A DNA stretch of 64,000 nt from NCBI RefSeq assembly GCF_000374065.1, contig NZ_KB893245.1, positions 62,001 to 126,000 on the forward strand. Direction: 5' to 3'. The first letter of the stretch is position 1. Every line of letters starts with the position of its first letter. This DNA comes from Spirosoma luteum DSM 19990 (GTDB lineage: Bacteria > Bacteroidota > Bacteroidia > Cytophagales > Spirosomataceae). This document shows, piece after piece, positions 42,513-52,191 of the stretch. Both the position numbers and the translations under genes were made by a program. The notes beneath the pieces were generated by a model. The model was given only the letters and a program-made list of their open reading frames with translations, did not search any database and had not been told where the DNA came from.

Positions 42513-43640
42513 TCATTCGGCTTCGCGAAGGATCTGTTCGTAGAAATTAATCAACTTATTGGCCTCACTTGTCCAGTTATAAAATTGCTCGACTGCTTGT
42601 CGGCCCCGTTGGCCCATAGAGCGTGCTTCGCCAACATGCTCGATTAAATAGATAAGCTTCTCTGCCACCTGAGCCGGTTCATAAGGCGACACACAGAACC
42701 CACAATTATGTTGTTCGACAACTGCCCGATAAAGTGGAAAGTTCGATGTGATAACCGGCAAACCCAGTGCCATATATTCGAATAACTTAGTTGGGTACGA
42801 ATCTTCGTAGTCACCAACGGGTTTGAGCAGGGCTAACCCTGCCGTTGCACCGGTTGCGTAAGGGAACGCAATTCGCTGGTCTGTATAATCGTAAAAGTGG
42901 AGATTTTTCCGAACGGTACTAAAGCCGGGAAGGTCGATCAAATCAGCTTCTGTAAATAACCGTTTACCAAATAAGTACATCGTAAACGCTGGATAGAGAG
43001 CCTTGATTTGTTCCAGTGCGCAAACAAGGGTATCAAAGGCCCGCTCGAAACTTAGCCAGCCTATGTAGAAAAATGAGGGTTGATCTGTATTGGGTTGGTA
43101 AGGCTTCCGAAAAGATTCTACAAAGCTCAGCAACGGATAATTATAGATTACGCAGAAGGGCTTGTTTAATGAAAGATAAGTGGTCAGGTAGCTATGTTCA
43201 GTAAAAATCAGGTAGAAATGACGCCGGGCAAGCCGATCAAATAGCTGGAAGGCTTTGGTCAGTAGAAAACCGTTGTTGAGTGTTTTGAGGTGCATTTTTT
43301 TGTGCAAGTTCTCCTGCACCTCATAAATGATTTGTGCACCAAAAATGTGGAATACATAAGCGAAAGGTAAAAATTCGGGTACGTATACATGCACCACTTT
43401 CGGGCGTAACCACAGGCACCGTAGTACAATGAACGGGCAGGTTAATAACGTTCGCCAAATCACCCGCCGGAAGTAAGGCAAGCTAATGAAGTGAATGGCG
43501 GGCGCAATGGCCGGATTGCTGTGGGGAATGGCACAAAAAACGTCATAGAGCTCGGTCAACGTCTGGCATTGCTTTAATACCACGCGGGGGTCTTGGGGCT
43601 GGTGTGCGGTACTAATGTGCAATACACGCGCTTTTTTCAT
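42513..43640 (-). CDS. Glycosyltransferase family 4 (GT-B)
   Basis: This 375-residue enzyme has a GT-B fold. The donor-binding half contains SYPTKLFEYMALGLPVITSN, the GT4 motif with the conserved E-x-x-x-x-G-x-P pattern, followed by VEQHNCGFCVSPYEPAQVAEKLIYL. The N-terminal half has the acceptor-side Rossmann fold (RVLHISTAHQPQDPRVVLKQC). It transfers a sugar from a nucleotide donor in the cytoplasm; donor and acceptor are unknown. It sits 5 kb before the exopolysaccharide locus, on the other strand, and may or may not contribute. Confidence 0.85.
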   Translation of the reverse strand: MKKARVLHISTAHQPQDPRVVLKQCQTLTELYDVFCAIPHSNPAIAPAIHFISLPYFRRVIWRTLLTCPFIVLRCLWLRPKVVHVYVPEFLPFAYVFHIFGAQIIYEVQENLHKKMHLKTLNNGFLLTKAFQLFDRLARRHFYLIFTEHSYLTTYLSLNKPFCVIYNYPLLSFVESFRKPYQPNTDQPSFFYIGWLSFERAFDTLVCALEQIKALYPAFTMYLFGKRLFTEADLIDLPGFSTVRKNLHFYDYTDQRIAFPYATGATAGLALLKPVGDYEDSYPTKLFEYMALGLPVITSNFPLYRAVVEQHNCGFCVSPYEPAQVAEKLIYLIEHVGEARSMGQRGRQAVEQFYNWTSEANKLINFYEQILREAE

Positions 43641-43690
43641 AGAAACACAGCCGTCAGCGCTGCAAAAGTGAGCAAAAAGTGACTAATGAA

Positions 43691-44782
43691 TCACTTGATG
43701 ACCCCAAAGCTACGCAGTTCTGCGTCAATCTTTTGATTCCATCGTTCCTGAACTGCCTGATTGAGGCTATGATTTGTCTCGTTATCGTACTGGGTTTGCA
43801 TCCGGTTCATCTCCCGAAACGACTCGATAAACTGGTACTGAGTAATACTATTATAATCTTCCAGTGTGAGGCTATCGGGGTTAATTTTTCGTTTAAATCG
43901 TTCAACAATAATCTTGACGATATCGAAGTGGCGTTGTTCGTGATTCAGGGCGTAAGCATTGCGGGCATCAGGCTGCCCCCAGGAGGAGGTTTTGAGCATA
44001 TAGGCTTTTGCCGTCAGGTTCAGTTGAATAACACCATTCTTTACACTGCTTTTCCCCTCATAGGCAAAGCTGGTAAATACTTCGGCCGCGTAGTGGCTAC
44101 CCCGGCGCGGTTTGGCCTGGAAGTCAGCCCAGATTAGTTTACGGGCCGGGTTGTAATGAACGGTATCGTCATTAGTGATTCGGGTATCATCAATGAATGT
44201 AACATTCAGGCTCTTGGCCAACTTTTCGTTTTTCCCGCTTTCGCGGTTCATGTAATCGTTCAAATTACGCAGTGAAGCAACCAATGACTGACGAATGACT
44301 TGTTCAACCACTGCCATCTGGCCCAGCGGACGAGTGTAACTGGCACTCCCCTGATATTCAGTTAATGGACTGCTCGTTTCATCGCTAACGTGATTTTTGC
44401 CGAGTAACACAAATGACACCATGAAGGTGAATTGACCATTTATACGGTTGCCACTTGCAGTTTCCCGAACCTGGCATTTGTTGATTCGCATAGCAACGGG
44501 TCGTAGTTCCTGGTTTTGTTTCAGCCCCTGATTGATAAAATAGCGAAAGCTGTTGGCTGCTCCTCCTTCCAGGTCAACGGGTTGGGGGGATTTACCAGGC
44601 AGTAGTGCTAACCGGGCTACCGGACCCGATTCTTGCCGCTGGTCCAACACGGTAGCAATGTAAAACTCTTTGGGAGTGAATGGTAAGGACTCAGAACGAA
44701 GCCGAATGGAGGTGCCTGGCTGCTGAAAAGAGAGAAATGGCAGACCCGCTAAAAGGGAAAAGAAGAGAATACAAAGACGCAT
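43691..44782 (-). CDS. Secreted DUF922-like protein with HExxH
   Basis: This 363-residue protein has a signal peptide (MRLCILFFSLLAGLPFLSFQ). The C-terminal domain (about 205-330) contains LIWADFQAKPRRGSHYAAEV and HEQRH (281-285) followed by FDIVK, which resembles the DUF922 family of putative zinc peptidases. HExxH alone does not prove catalysis; a third ligand is not obvious. The N-terminal region is beta-rich without a recognised domain. It lies 50 bp upstream of the GT4 gene on the same strand, so they may share a transcript. Confidence 0.65.
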   Translation of the reverse strand: MRLCILFFSLLAGLPFLSFQQPGTSIRLRSESLPFTPKEFYIATVLDQRQESGPVARLALLPGKSPQPVDLEGGAANSFRYFINQGLKQNQELRPVAMRINKCQVRETASGNRINGQFTFMVSFVLLGKNHVSDETSSPLTEYQGSASYTRPLGQMAVVEQVIRQSLVASLRNLNDYMNRESGKNEKLAKSLNVTFIDDTRITNDDTVHYNPARKLIWADFQAKPRRGSHYAAEVFTSFAYEGKSSVKNGVIQLNLTAKAYMLKTSSWGQPDARNAYALNHEQRHFDIVKIIVERFKRKINPDSLTLEDYNSITQYQFIESFREMNRMQTQYDNETNHSLNQAVQERWNQKIDAELRSFGVIK

Positions 44783-45034
44783 TAAGCCAACAACCCTATG
44801 GTTCGATCATATACGTTTAATAACGAAACAGTCAGATTAATCGTACGAAACGTCAGGGTTTCTGTCGGACTGGCGAGCCGTGCTTCTGGTCCATAGGCCC
44901 CCTTCGTTTTTGCGCAAAAACTCAATGTCGCTGGTCTGAGAATCAAAACACCACCGGCTTGTTCTCCATGTATTCTTTCGATGTAAGAGTTTTTTCGGTT
45001 TACGGGCTTTACGCTACTATAAATCCCAAAAATT
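44783..45034. other. Intergenic region between secA end and the DUF922-like gene
   Basis: With the terminator that follows, the whole gap is 313 bp. The first 250 bases show no gene or RNA signature and no -7 box with good spacing to the minus-strand start at 44782. Confidence 0.35.
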
Positions 45035-45074
45035 AGCCCTCCGTTTCATATCTTAACAATAGAACCGGAGGGCT
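45035..45074 (-). terminator. Terminator of secA
   Basis: On the minus strand a 9-bp stem, AGCCCTCCG/CGGAGGGCT, with a 22-nt loop is followed by AATTTTTGGG. It lies 22 bp past the secA stop. Confidence 0.75.
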
Positions 45075-45095
45075 ATAAATCAATAGTTCAGCAGA

Positions 45096-48000
45096 CTACT
45101 CAATTATCATAGCCTTGCCGCTAACGATGTCATTTTCAACGGTTTTGAATTTAACATCCCGTTTTACAGAACCATCGGGATACTGCACGTTGACACGGGC
45201 GTTCCGGTCCAGTTTAGCTACGCGAAGCGGGGCCTGGCGCTGAACGGGCATGGGCGGTACTCCGGCTCCCATGGCGTCGTTTTCAGCCATACGGCGGGCG
45301 TACTCTTCAGGACCGGTGGCCAGGTGATCATCATCAAAGTCTTCTACGTTTGTATGTAACTTTGGTTGTGGCTGTGGCCGTCGCTGTACCGGGGCCTGCC
45401 GAATTTCGGGTGCCGATTCCTCCTGTGCGGGAATGTCGGCTTTGGTCAGGAAACTGATGGTATCGAAGTTAACCTTAATCAGGAAGCGTTTGAACAGTTC
45501 CACCGATTCAAACTTATAGACCAGCAACGGGTCCTTCTGCTCAAAAACGGCGTTTTGCACCGACTGCTTCAGATCGTCCATTTCGCGGAGGTGTTCTTTC
45601 CACTCCTGATCGATCACCGACAGGGTAACTGCCTTCTCCATTTCCGTAACGATATCCCGCGCCCCTGAGTTGACCGCCTTTTGCAGATCCGTTACGACAG
45701 TTAACTCATGGATACCATCGGAGAAGGGGACCACGATATTTTTAATCTGGTGACCCTGCTCATTCAGTACCTGCGTTAAAATAGGCAGAGCCTTGTCGGC
45801 AATGGCGTGGTTTTTTGCCTGGTAGTTTGCTTCTGCTTCTTCATACAACCGCTGTGTCTGCTCAGGGCGCTTCAGCCGACCGAACTCTTCTGTCGGCAAT
45901 GACGCCGAAAGACCAAGCGTTGTTAAAAGCTGAAGTTTCACCTCTTCGTAGTTTCCCTCTGCGTTATTGACGGCTTCCTCAACCACATCATACATGGTGT
46001 TGGCAATATCAAGCGGCAGACGGTCCCCAAACAGCGCGTTTCGACGGCGTTTGTAGATGGCCTCACGCTGGTAGTTCATCACGTCATCGTACTCAAGCAA
46101 CCGCTTTCGAATGCCGAAGTTATTTTCTTCTACCTTCTTCTGAGCCCGTTCAATCGACTTGGTAATCATGGAGTGCTGAATTACCTCGCCCTCTTCCAGC
46201 CCCATACGGTCCATCACTTTGGCAATCCGTTCCGAACCAAACAAACGCATCAGGCTGTCTTCGAGTGATACAAAGAACTGCGTGGTACCCGGATCGCCCT
46301 GACGACCGGAACGACCCCGCAACTGCCGGTCGACCCGACGGGATTCATGCCGCTCGGTGCCAATAATAGCAAGACCACCGGCCGCTTTCGATTCGGGTGT
46401 TAACTTAATGTCGGTACCCCGCCCGGCCATGTTCGTCGCAATGGTAACCGTACCCGGGAAACCGGCTGAAGCCACAATCTCGGCTTCCCGCTGGTGATAC
46501 TTGGCGTTCAGAACCTGGTGCTGAATTTTGCGCATCGTCAGCATCCGGCTCAGCAACTCAGAGTTTTCTACCGACGTTGTACCCACCAGCACAGGACGGC
46601 CTTTTTCCACCAGGCTGGTAATCTCATCGGCTACGGCGTTGTATTTTTCGCGCACCGAACGATATACTTTGTCTTCTTCATCAGCGCGGCTGATGGGTCG
46701 GTTGGTTGGAATGACAACCACATCCATTTTATAAATCTGCCAGAACTCGGACGCTTCTGTTTCGGCCGTACCCGTCATACCCGCCCGTTTGTGGTACATC
46801 CGGAAATAATTCTGGAGGGTAACCGTAGCGTACGTTTGAGTAGCATCTTCGACCTTCACATTCTCTTTTGCCTCAACGGCCTGGTGCAACCCATCCGACC
46901 ACCGACGTCCTTCCATAATCCGGCCCGTTTGCTCATCGACGATTTTCACCTTACCGTCCATGATCACATATTCGGTATCCTTCTCAAAGAGACAGTAGGC
47001 TTTCAATAATTGGTTGACCGTGTTTATCCGTTGCGTTTTGACCGCATAGTCGCGAATAATTCCTTCTTTGTTAATTATTTTATCCTGTTCAGACGTTTCC
47101 GGGTCTTTATCAATCGCATTGAGGTCAATGGACAAGTCGGGCAGAATAAAGAAGTTAGGGTCTTCGCCGGAGCCAGTTATGTAATCAATTCCTTTCTCCG
47201 TCAGGTCAATGCTGTTGTGCCGTTCATCAATCGTAAAATACAGGGGAGCATCGGCTTCCGGCATCAACTTCTGGTTTTCGGCCAGATAAATCGACTCCGT
47301 CCGCTGAAGCAGGGCTTTATTTCCTGTTTCACTCAGGTACTTAATCAGCGGTTTGTGCTTAGGCAAACCCCGATAAGCCCGGAAAAGCGACAATCCTCCT
47401 TCTTTTTCATCGCCAGCAGCCACCTTTCGCTTGGCATCGTTCAGGAAATCATACACCAATTTACGCTGGACTTCCACCAGACGCGATACCCGGGGCTTTA
47501 ACTCAATATACTCCTGCTCATCGCCACGGGGAACCGGACCGCTGATAATTAACGGAGTACGGGCATCATCAATCAGCACAGAATCGACTTCATCCACCAT
47601 TGCGTAATGATGTTTACGCTGCACCAGTTCGCCCGTTTCGCGGGCCATGTTATCGCGCAGATAATCGAACCCGAATTCGTTATTGGTACCGTACGTAATA
47701 TCGGCCAGGTACGCCAACTTACGCTGCTCTGAATTAGGCTGGTGTTTATCAATGCAGTCAACCCGCATACCATGAAACTCGAATAGTGGGGCCATCCATT
47801 CGGAGTCACGCTTGGCCAGATAATCATTGACCGTTACAATATGCACACCCCGTCCAGCCAAACCGTTCAAAAATGCCGGGAAGGTAGCAACTAGGGTTTT
47901 ACCCTCTCCAGTAGCCATCTCGGCAATCTTTCCTTCGTGGAGTACGACACCGCCAATGATCTGTACATCATAATGCACCATATCCCACTTGATGGGTGAT

Positions 48001-48485
48001 CCGGCAGCATCCCACTGATTAGCCCAGTGGGCTTTTTCGCCATCGATGACCACGTTTTTCTTGCGGCTGGAAATCTCTAGGTCAAAGTCCGTAGCGGTTA
48101 CAGTTAGCTGCTCATTTTCGGTAAAGCGCCGGGCCGTTTCCTTCACAACGGCGAAGGCACGTGGCAGAATATTAAGCAGAACGCGTTCCAATTCAATATT
48201 TCGGTCCGCTTCGAGCTTATCAATTTTATTAAAAAGTCGCTCCTTTTCATTAACGTCCCCATCGGGATCACTGGCCAATTCGTTCAGCTCGGTTAGCTGA
48301 TTATCAATATCAGCTAATTCAGTAGCAATGTGGGCTTTTAGGTCGGCTGATATCTGACGCAGTGCATCGTTCGAGAGGTCTTTTAACTGGGCAAATTCGG
48401 TGTTCACCTTTTCGACATAGGGAATCAGGTCCTTCAGATCCCTCTGTGATTTAGTGCCGAAAAGTTTAGCTATTAGATTAATCAT
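45096..48485 (-). CDS. secA: Preprotein translocase ATPase SecA
   Basis: SecA drives unfolded preproteins through SecYEG with ATP. The 1129-residue protein has Walker A MATGEGKTL, the DEVDSVLIDDARTPLIISGP segment (motif II), a long helical scaffold and NBD2 with TNMAGRGTDIKL and RQLRGRSGRQGDPG. It is longer than the proteobacterial form (about 900) because of extra segments in the preprotein-binding region and a charged, Pro/Gln-rich linker near 1020-1060. The C-terminus has no cysteines, so the usual SEC-C zinc finger that contacts SecB is absent and is replaced by a short beta-like tail (VNVQYPDGSVKRDVKFKTVE). Confidence 0.96.
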   Translation of the reverse strand: MINLIAKLFGTKSQRDLKDLIPYVEKVNTEFAQLKDLSNDALRQISADLKAHIATELADIDNQLTELNELASDPDGDVNEKERLFNKIDKLEADRNIELERVLLNILPRAFAVVKETARRFTENEQLTVTATDFDLEISSRKKNVVIDGEKAHWANQWDAAGSPIKWDMVHYDVQIIGGVVLHEGKIAEMATGEGKTLVATFPAFLNGLAGRGVHIVTVNDYLAKRDSEWMAPLFEFHGMRVDCIDKHQPNSEQRKLAYLADITYGTNNEFGFDYLRDNMARETGELVQRKHHYAMVDEVDSVLIDDARTPLIISGPVPRGDEQEYIELKPRVSRLVEVQRKLVYDFLNDAKRKVAAGDEKEGGLSLFRAYRGLPKHKPLIKYLSETGNKALLQRTESIYLAENQKLMPEADAPLYFTIDERHNSIDLTEKGIDYITGSGEDPNFFILPDLSIDLNAIDKDPETSEQDKIINKEGIIRDYAVKTQRINTVNQLLKAYCLFEKDTEYVIMDGKVKIVDEQTGRIMEGRRWSDGLHQAVEAKENVKVEDATQTYATVTLQNYFRMYHKRAGMTGTAETEASEFWQIYKMDVVVIPTNRPISRADEEDKVYRSVREKYNAVADEITSLVEKGRPVLVGTTSVENSELLSRMLTMRKIQHQVLNAKYHQREAEIVASAGFPGTVTIATNMAGRGTDIKLTPESKAAGGLAIIGTERHESRRVDRQLRGRSGRQGDPGTTQFFVSLEDSLMRLFGSERIAKVMDRMGLEEGEVIQHSMITKSIERAQKKVEENNFGIRKRLLEYDDVMNYQREAIYKRRRNALFGDRLPLDIANTMYDVVEEAVNNAEGNYEEVKLQLLTTLGLSASLPTEEFGRLKRPEQTQRLYEEAEANYQAKNHAIADKALPILTQVLNEQGHQIKNIVVPFSDGIHELTVVTDLQKAVNSGARDIVTEMEKAVTLSVIDQEWKEHLREMDDLKQSVQNAVFEQKDPLLVYKFESVELFKRFLIKVNFDTISFLTKADIPAQEESAPEIRQAPVQRRPQPQPKLHTNVEDFDDDHLATGPEEYARRMAENDAMGAGVPPMPVQRQAPLRVAKLDRNARVNVQYPDGSVKRDVKFKTVENDIVSGKAMIIE

Positions 48486-48538
48486 ATTTCTGAAGTCATT
48501 AGCCGGTTTATACCAGCTATCTACCTGTTTTTTGCTTA

Positions 48539-48546
48539 CAAATTTA
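48539..48546 (-). promoter_or_regulatory. -7 promoter element for secA
   Basis: TAAATTTG on the minus strand matches TAnnTTTG, 53 bp before the secA start. A GTTG lies 19 bp further upstream (48566-48569) and may be the -33 contact. Confidence 0.55.
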
Positions 48547-48632
48547 GTGCATTACCCCGGTACTACAACGTAGGCCCTGAGCTGATGGGTACTCCCTTGC
48601 TAAATGAGGACAAACTTTTAAAAAGAATCTAT

Positions 48633-48640
48633 TACTTTTG
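48633..48640 (+). promoter_or_regulatory. -7 promoter element of the polysaccharide locus
   Basis: TACTTTTG matches TAnnTTTG and is 32 bp before the ATG at 48673. It would start the exporter operon, divergently from secA. Confidence 0.5.
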
Positions 48641-48672
48641 CAGTTCAATTTTTGGCCCAATTGCCAGCGTTC

Positions 48673-51069
48673 ATGTGTATTAAGGACAAATTGTCACGTT
48701 CTATTCGTTCTTTCCGATCCTATCCAGTTGTTCTCCTGCTATTAATACTGACAGGGTCATATCAGGTATCGGCTCAGGCACCCCGATCAAGGGTCGATCA
48801 ATTGAGTGACGAGGACGTAGAGAATTTTTACCGCCGGGCCGAAGCCAGCGGCTTAAACGAAATGCAGATTGAGCAGGCGGCTATGTCGCAGGGATATACG
48901 CTCGATGATATTGCCAAGATGCGAAAACGAATAACTAATATTCGTACAAAAACGTCCCGCCCCTCTAGCCAGACATCTATAAATAATACAACCGGGCGGG
49001 TGTTGCCTCCTGATCTCTCTCGCCGGGCGGACTCCCTACCCAGTATTGCAGCGAAAGATACAAGCCGTAGATTACGCGTATTCGGGGCTTCTTTGTTTGA
49101 AAACGCGAACCTTTCGTTTGAACCTAATCTCCGGATTGCAACGCCCCGCAATTATATAGTGGGACCGGATGACGAGATCAGGATTGAAATTTCTGGTGCC
49201 TCAACGGGTGAGTTTCAATTGAAAGTAAGCCCGGATGGTACGGTGAAACTCCCCGACCTGGCTCCTGTTTTTGTGAGTGGCTTGACATTCGATCAGGCAG
49301 AACAACGTATTATTTCCCGATTGCGGCAGGGGGGATATCAGGGGTTGAGTACAAGTGGCGGTAATACTACTGCCAGTGCCAGTCTGACAAATATTCGCAG
49401 TATTCGGGTTACGCTGGTCGGAGAAGTCGTTCGGCCGGGTACCTACACCATTTCCTCCCTGGGATCGGCTTTCAATGCGCTCTACCTGGCAGGCGGCCCC
49501 AATCCAGAAACGGGTTCATTCCGGAAAATCAATGTAATACGGGGGAACCGGGTCGTTCGTACCATTGACTTATACGATTTCATCCTCCGTGCCGATCAGC
49601 GCGACAACATTCGGTTACAGGATCAGGATGTTATCCAGGTAGCTGATTATGTAGCGCATGTTGAGATGACCGGGCAGGTACGTCGCCCAGCCATATTTGA
49701 AGTACTGCCGGGAGAAACGCTGAAAACAGTGCTAGGCTTTGCGGGCGGCTTTGCCGACGAAGCATATCGGGCTAGCATCACCCTTCGGCGAAACACCAGT
49801 CGGGAAAGACAGATAGTTACCATAACCGAGGAGCAGATCGCAAATTTTGTACCACAGCGGGGCGACAGGTATGAAGTGGGTAAGATCCTGGAACGGTATG
49901 AGAACCGGATTCAGGTAGCCGGTGCTGTCATGCGTCCCGGCGATTACTCGCTTGAACCCGGTTTGGAAACGGTAAAGCAACTGGTTGCGCGGGCGGAGGG
50001 GTTACGCAAGGATGCCTTCACAAATCGGGCCTCCATTACGCGTGAACGCCCAGACATGGATCGGGAAAACCTGTCGTTTGATCTGGGTAAACTGATGCGG
50101 GGTGAGATCGCTGATATTCCGCTGATGCGGCAGGACAGCCTGACTGTGTTATCCATCCGGGACCTTCGGGAGAACTATTATATAACGATTGAGGGAGCCG
50201 TCAACCGGCCTGATACTATTCCGTTTATTACCAATATGAGCGTAGCGGATTTGGTCGCTCAGGCGGGTGGTTTTCGGGAGGGAGCCAAACCAAACCTGAT
50301 CGAGGTAGCCCGGCGCATTCGGCAGGACTCTGGCGGTATTAATACGACGCGGGTAGAAATGTATCGGTTTGCCGTTAACCGGGATCTGCAAATTTCTGAA
50401 TCTGGAGCTGGTAGCGTATTCCGACTTCAGCCATTTGATATCGTATACGTTCGAACGTCCGTTAATTACGAATCACAGCAACAGATATATGTATACGGTG
50501 AAGTTATGCAGCCAGGGAATTATGCTATAATCAGCCGCGAAGAACGTATAAGTGATCTTATCAAACGGGCGGGTGGATTAAAACCAAGCGCGTACATGGC
50601 AGGGGCTCAGTTCAGGCGTAAGGGCATATTAATTGGCAACGATCTTCGTAATCTGCTTACTGATTCAAGTATGGAATCGAATTTATTGGTACAAAATGGT
50701 GATACGCTTTTTGTGCCACGCCGGTCTGAAACAGTTAGTATTGAAGGAGCTGTACTGAATCCTTCTTCGGTTAGCTACAAAGCGGATTATGATTTTGAAG
50801 ACTACATCGGCGAAGGTGGTGGATTTACGGACAACGCCCGTTCCGGTAAGGCCTACGTTATTTATCCAAACGGCCGTAAGGCACGCACAAAGCCCTTCTT
50901 GTCGCGCAACTCCCTGTTTAAAACATCACGTCCCGAAATTGAACCTGGGTCAACAATCGTGGTTCCTTTCAAGCCTCAGGACAATAACAAAATAAGTGCA
51001 GCAGAACGGCTGGGTATTCTTTCTTTATTAGCAACAGTATCTATTGCACTTGTTAATATTCTTCGCTAA
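48673..51069 (+). CDS. Wza-like polysaccharide exporter with multiple SLBB domains
   Basis: The start at 48673 gives MCIKDKLSRSIRSFRSYPVVLLLLILTGSYQVSAQA, a signal peptide; the TTG at 48652 is rejected. The poly-export domain (YIVGPDDEIRIEISGASTGEF, about residue 160) is followed by six SLBB-type beta-grasp repeats, each with the pattern G-x-V-x-x-P-x-x-(Y/F) and ending AGG(F/L/P). The C-terminus has one hydrophobic helix (LGILSLLATVSIALVNIL). About 798 residues is roughly twice the E. coli Wza, because of the extra SLBBs. It forms an outer-membrane channel for polymer. It is followed by a chain-length gene, as in Wzy-dependent pathways. Confidence 0.88.
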   Translation: MCIKDKLSRSIRSFRSYPVVLLLLILTGSYQVSAQAPRSRVDQLSDEDVENFYRRAEASGLNEMQIEQAAMSQGYTLDDIAKMRKRITNIRTKTSRPSSQTSINNTTGRVLPPDLSRRADSLPSIAAKDTSRRLRVFGASLFENANLSFEPNLRIATPRNYIVGPDDEIRIEISGASTGEFQLKVSPDGTVKLPDLAPVFVSGLTFDQAEQRIISRLRQGGYQGLSTSGGNTTASASLTNIRSIRVTLVGEVVRPGTYTISSLGSAFNALYLAGGPNPETGSFRKINVIRGNRVVRTIDLYDFILRADQRDNIRLQDQDVIQVADYVAHVEMTGQVRRPAIFEVLPGETLKTVLGFAGGFADEAYRASITLRRNTSRERQIVTITEEQIANFVPQRGDRYEVGKILERYENRIQVAGAVMRPGDYSLEPGLETVKQLVARAEGLRKDAFTNRASITRERPDMDRENLSFDLGKLMRGEIADIPLMRQDSLTVLSIRDLRENYYITIEGAVNRPDTIPFITNMSVADLVAQAGGFREGAKPNLIEVARRIRQDSGGINTTRVEMYRFAVNRDLQISESGAGSVFRLQPFDIVYVRTSVNYESQQQIYVYGEVMQPGNYAIISREERISDLIKRAGGLKPSAYMAGAQFRRKGILIGNDLRNLLTDSSMESNLLVQNGDTLFVPRRSETVSIEGAVLNPSSVSYKADYDFEDYIGEGGGFTDNARSGKAYVIYPNGRKARTKPFLSRNSLFKTSRPEIEPGSTIVVPFKPQDNNKISAAERLGILSLLATVSIALVNILR

Positions 51070-51090
51070 ACATCTATTTGTCAGATAAGT

Positions 51091-52191
51091 ATGGATGATG
51101 CGAAAACAATAAAGAGACTGGGTATAGAAGACGAAGAGATTGAAATTCGATTGACTGACATTGTTCAGTTCTTCAAGAAAAGCCAACGGCACATATTTTT
51201 AGGTGTGCTGATTGGGCTGTTGATTGGTGGTCTGTATGCCTTTTCAAAACAGAGTATGTACACAGCTCAGGTGACGGTAATGCCTGAAGTGCAATCGAAA
51301 GGAGCAGGAAGTCTGGGTAGCCTTGGATCGCTTGCTGGCTTGGCTGGTATCAGTTTAGATAACTTGGGTGGACAAGATGCTATTCGTCCTGATTTGTACC
51401 CAAATGTTCTACAAAGCGTTCCCTTTGCCTTGGATCTTTTGGAACAACCAGTTTATTCCCAAAAACTACAGACTAAAGTTAAGCTGTATGAATTTACAAG
51501 ACAAGTGTCTGCTACGGATCTATTTGGTAGCATAAGCAGTTTGTTTTCCAGTAAAAATGTGGAAATAAGTCAGGATAAGAAGTCAGATCCGAAAAACTTT
51601 AGCAAGGCCATTCAAGTAACGAAAGAACAGGATGAATTGATAAAAGGAGTTCAAGAAAGTGTTTCGGCTACTTACGATAAGAAAACGGGAATAATAACGA
51701 TTGTAGCTATTGAGCCCGATCCTGTTGTGGCTGCTACAGTTGCTCGTCTGTCACTAGAGTATCTAACCAACTATATAACTACGTATCGTACTGAAAAAGC
51801 ACGTAAACAGGTTGATTTTCTAGTACAACAAGTGAGTGAAGCTAAAGCTAAGTACCAGGCTGCAGAATACGCACTTTCTGCGTACCGGGACCGAAACAGA
51901 AACTTATTTCTGGAATCGGCTAAAATAGGTGAACAACGGCTTCAGGCTGACTATCTACTGACGCAATCAGTAAACAACGAACTGTCAAAGCAGTTGGAAC
52001 AAGCTAAGATTAAAGTGCAGGAAGAAACCCCCATTTTTAAGACACTAGAACCTCCTATAGTTCCGTTGCGAAAGAGTGGACCTAAAAGGATGCTCATTAT
52101 ACTTGGGTTTGGTGTTGCAGGTGCTTTTTTTAGTATGGTAATAGTATTGGTACGACTCATATCACGCCAGCATCCCAATCCTGCTGCATGA
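51091..52191 (+). CDS. Wzz/GNVR chain-length determinant protein
   Basis: This 366-residue protein has two membrane helices (about 35-55, IFLGVLIGLLIGGLYAF, and about 331-353) around a large periplasmic part with coiled-coil-prone helices (about 245-300). This is the polysaccharide co-polymerase plan. Its N-terminal Wzz motif lies before the first helix. A Gly/Leu-rich segment (GAGSLGSLGSLAGLAG) follows the first helix. There is no kinase domain and no separate Wzc gene nearby. It should set polymer length with the Wzy-like protein at 58467-59756. Its stop overlaps the next start in ATGA. Confidence 0.85.
   Translation: MDDAKTIKRLGIEDEEIEIRLTDIVQFFKKSQRHIFLGVLIGLLIGGLYAFSKQSMYTAQVTVMPEVQSKGAGSLGSLGSLAGLAGISLDNLGGQDAIRPDLYPNVLQSVPFALDLLEQPVYSQKLQTKVKLYEFTRQVSATDLFGSISSLFSSKNVEISQDKKSDPKNFSKAIQVTKEQDELIKGVQESVSATYDKKTGIITIVAIEPDPVVAATVARLSLEYLTNYITTYRTEKARKQVDFLVQQVSEAKAKYQAAEYALSAYRDRNRNLFLESAKIGEQRLQADYLLTQSVNNELSKQLEQAKIKVQEETPIFKTLEPPIVPLRKSGPKRMLIILGFGVAGAFFSMVIVLVRLISRQHPNPAA

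Noticed and set aside
43679-44137. A 152-residue plus-strand frame opposite the DUF922-like gene
   Set aside because: It is antisense to a gene with a clear signal peptide and HExxH, and shows no domain of its own.
46494-47501. Two long plus-strand frames (171 and 163 codons) opposite secA
   Set aside because: They lie wholly antisense to a strongly supported secA, have no family features, and arise from the codon bias of the real gene.
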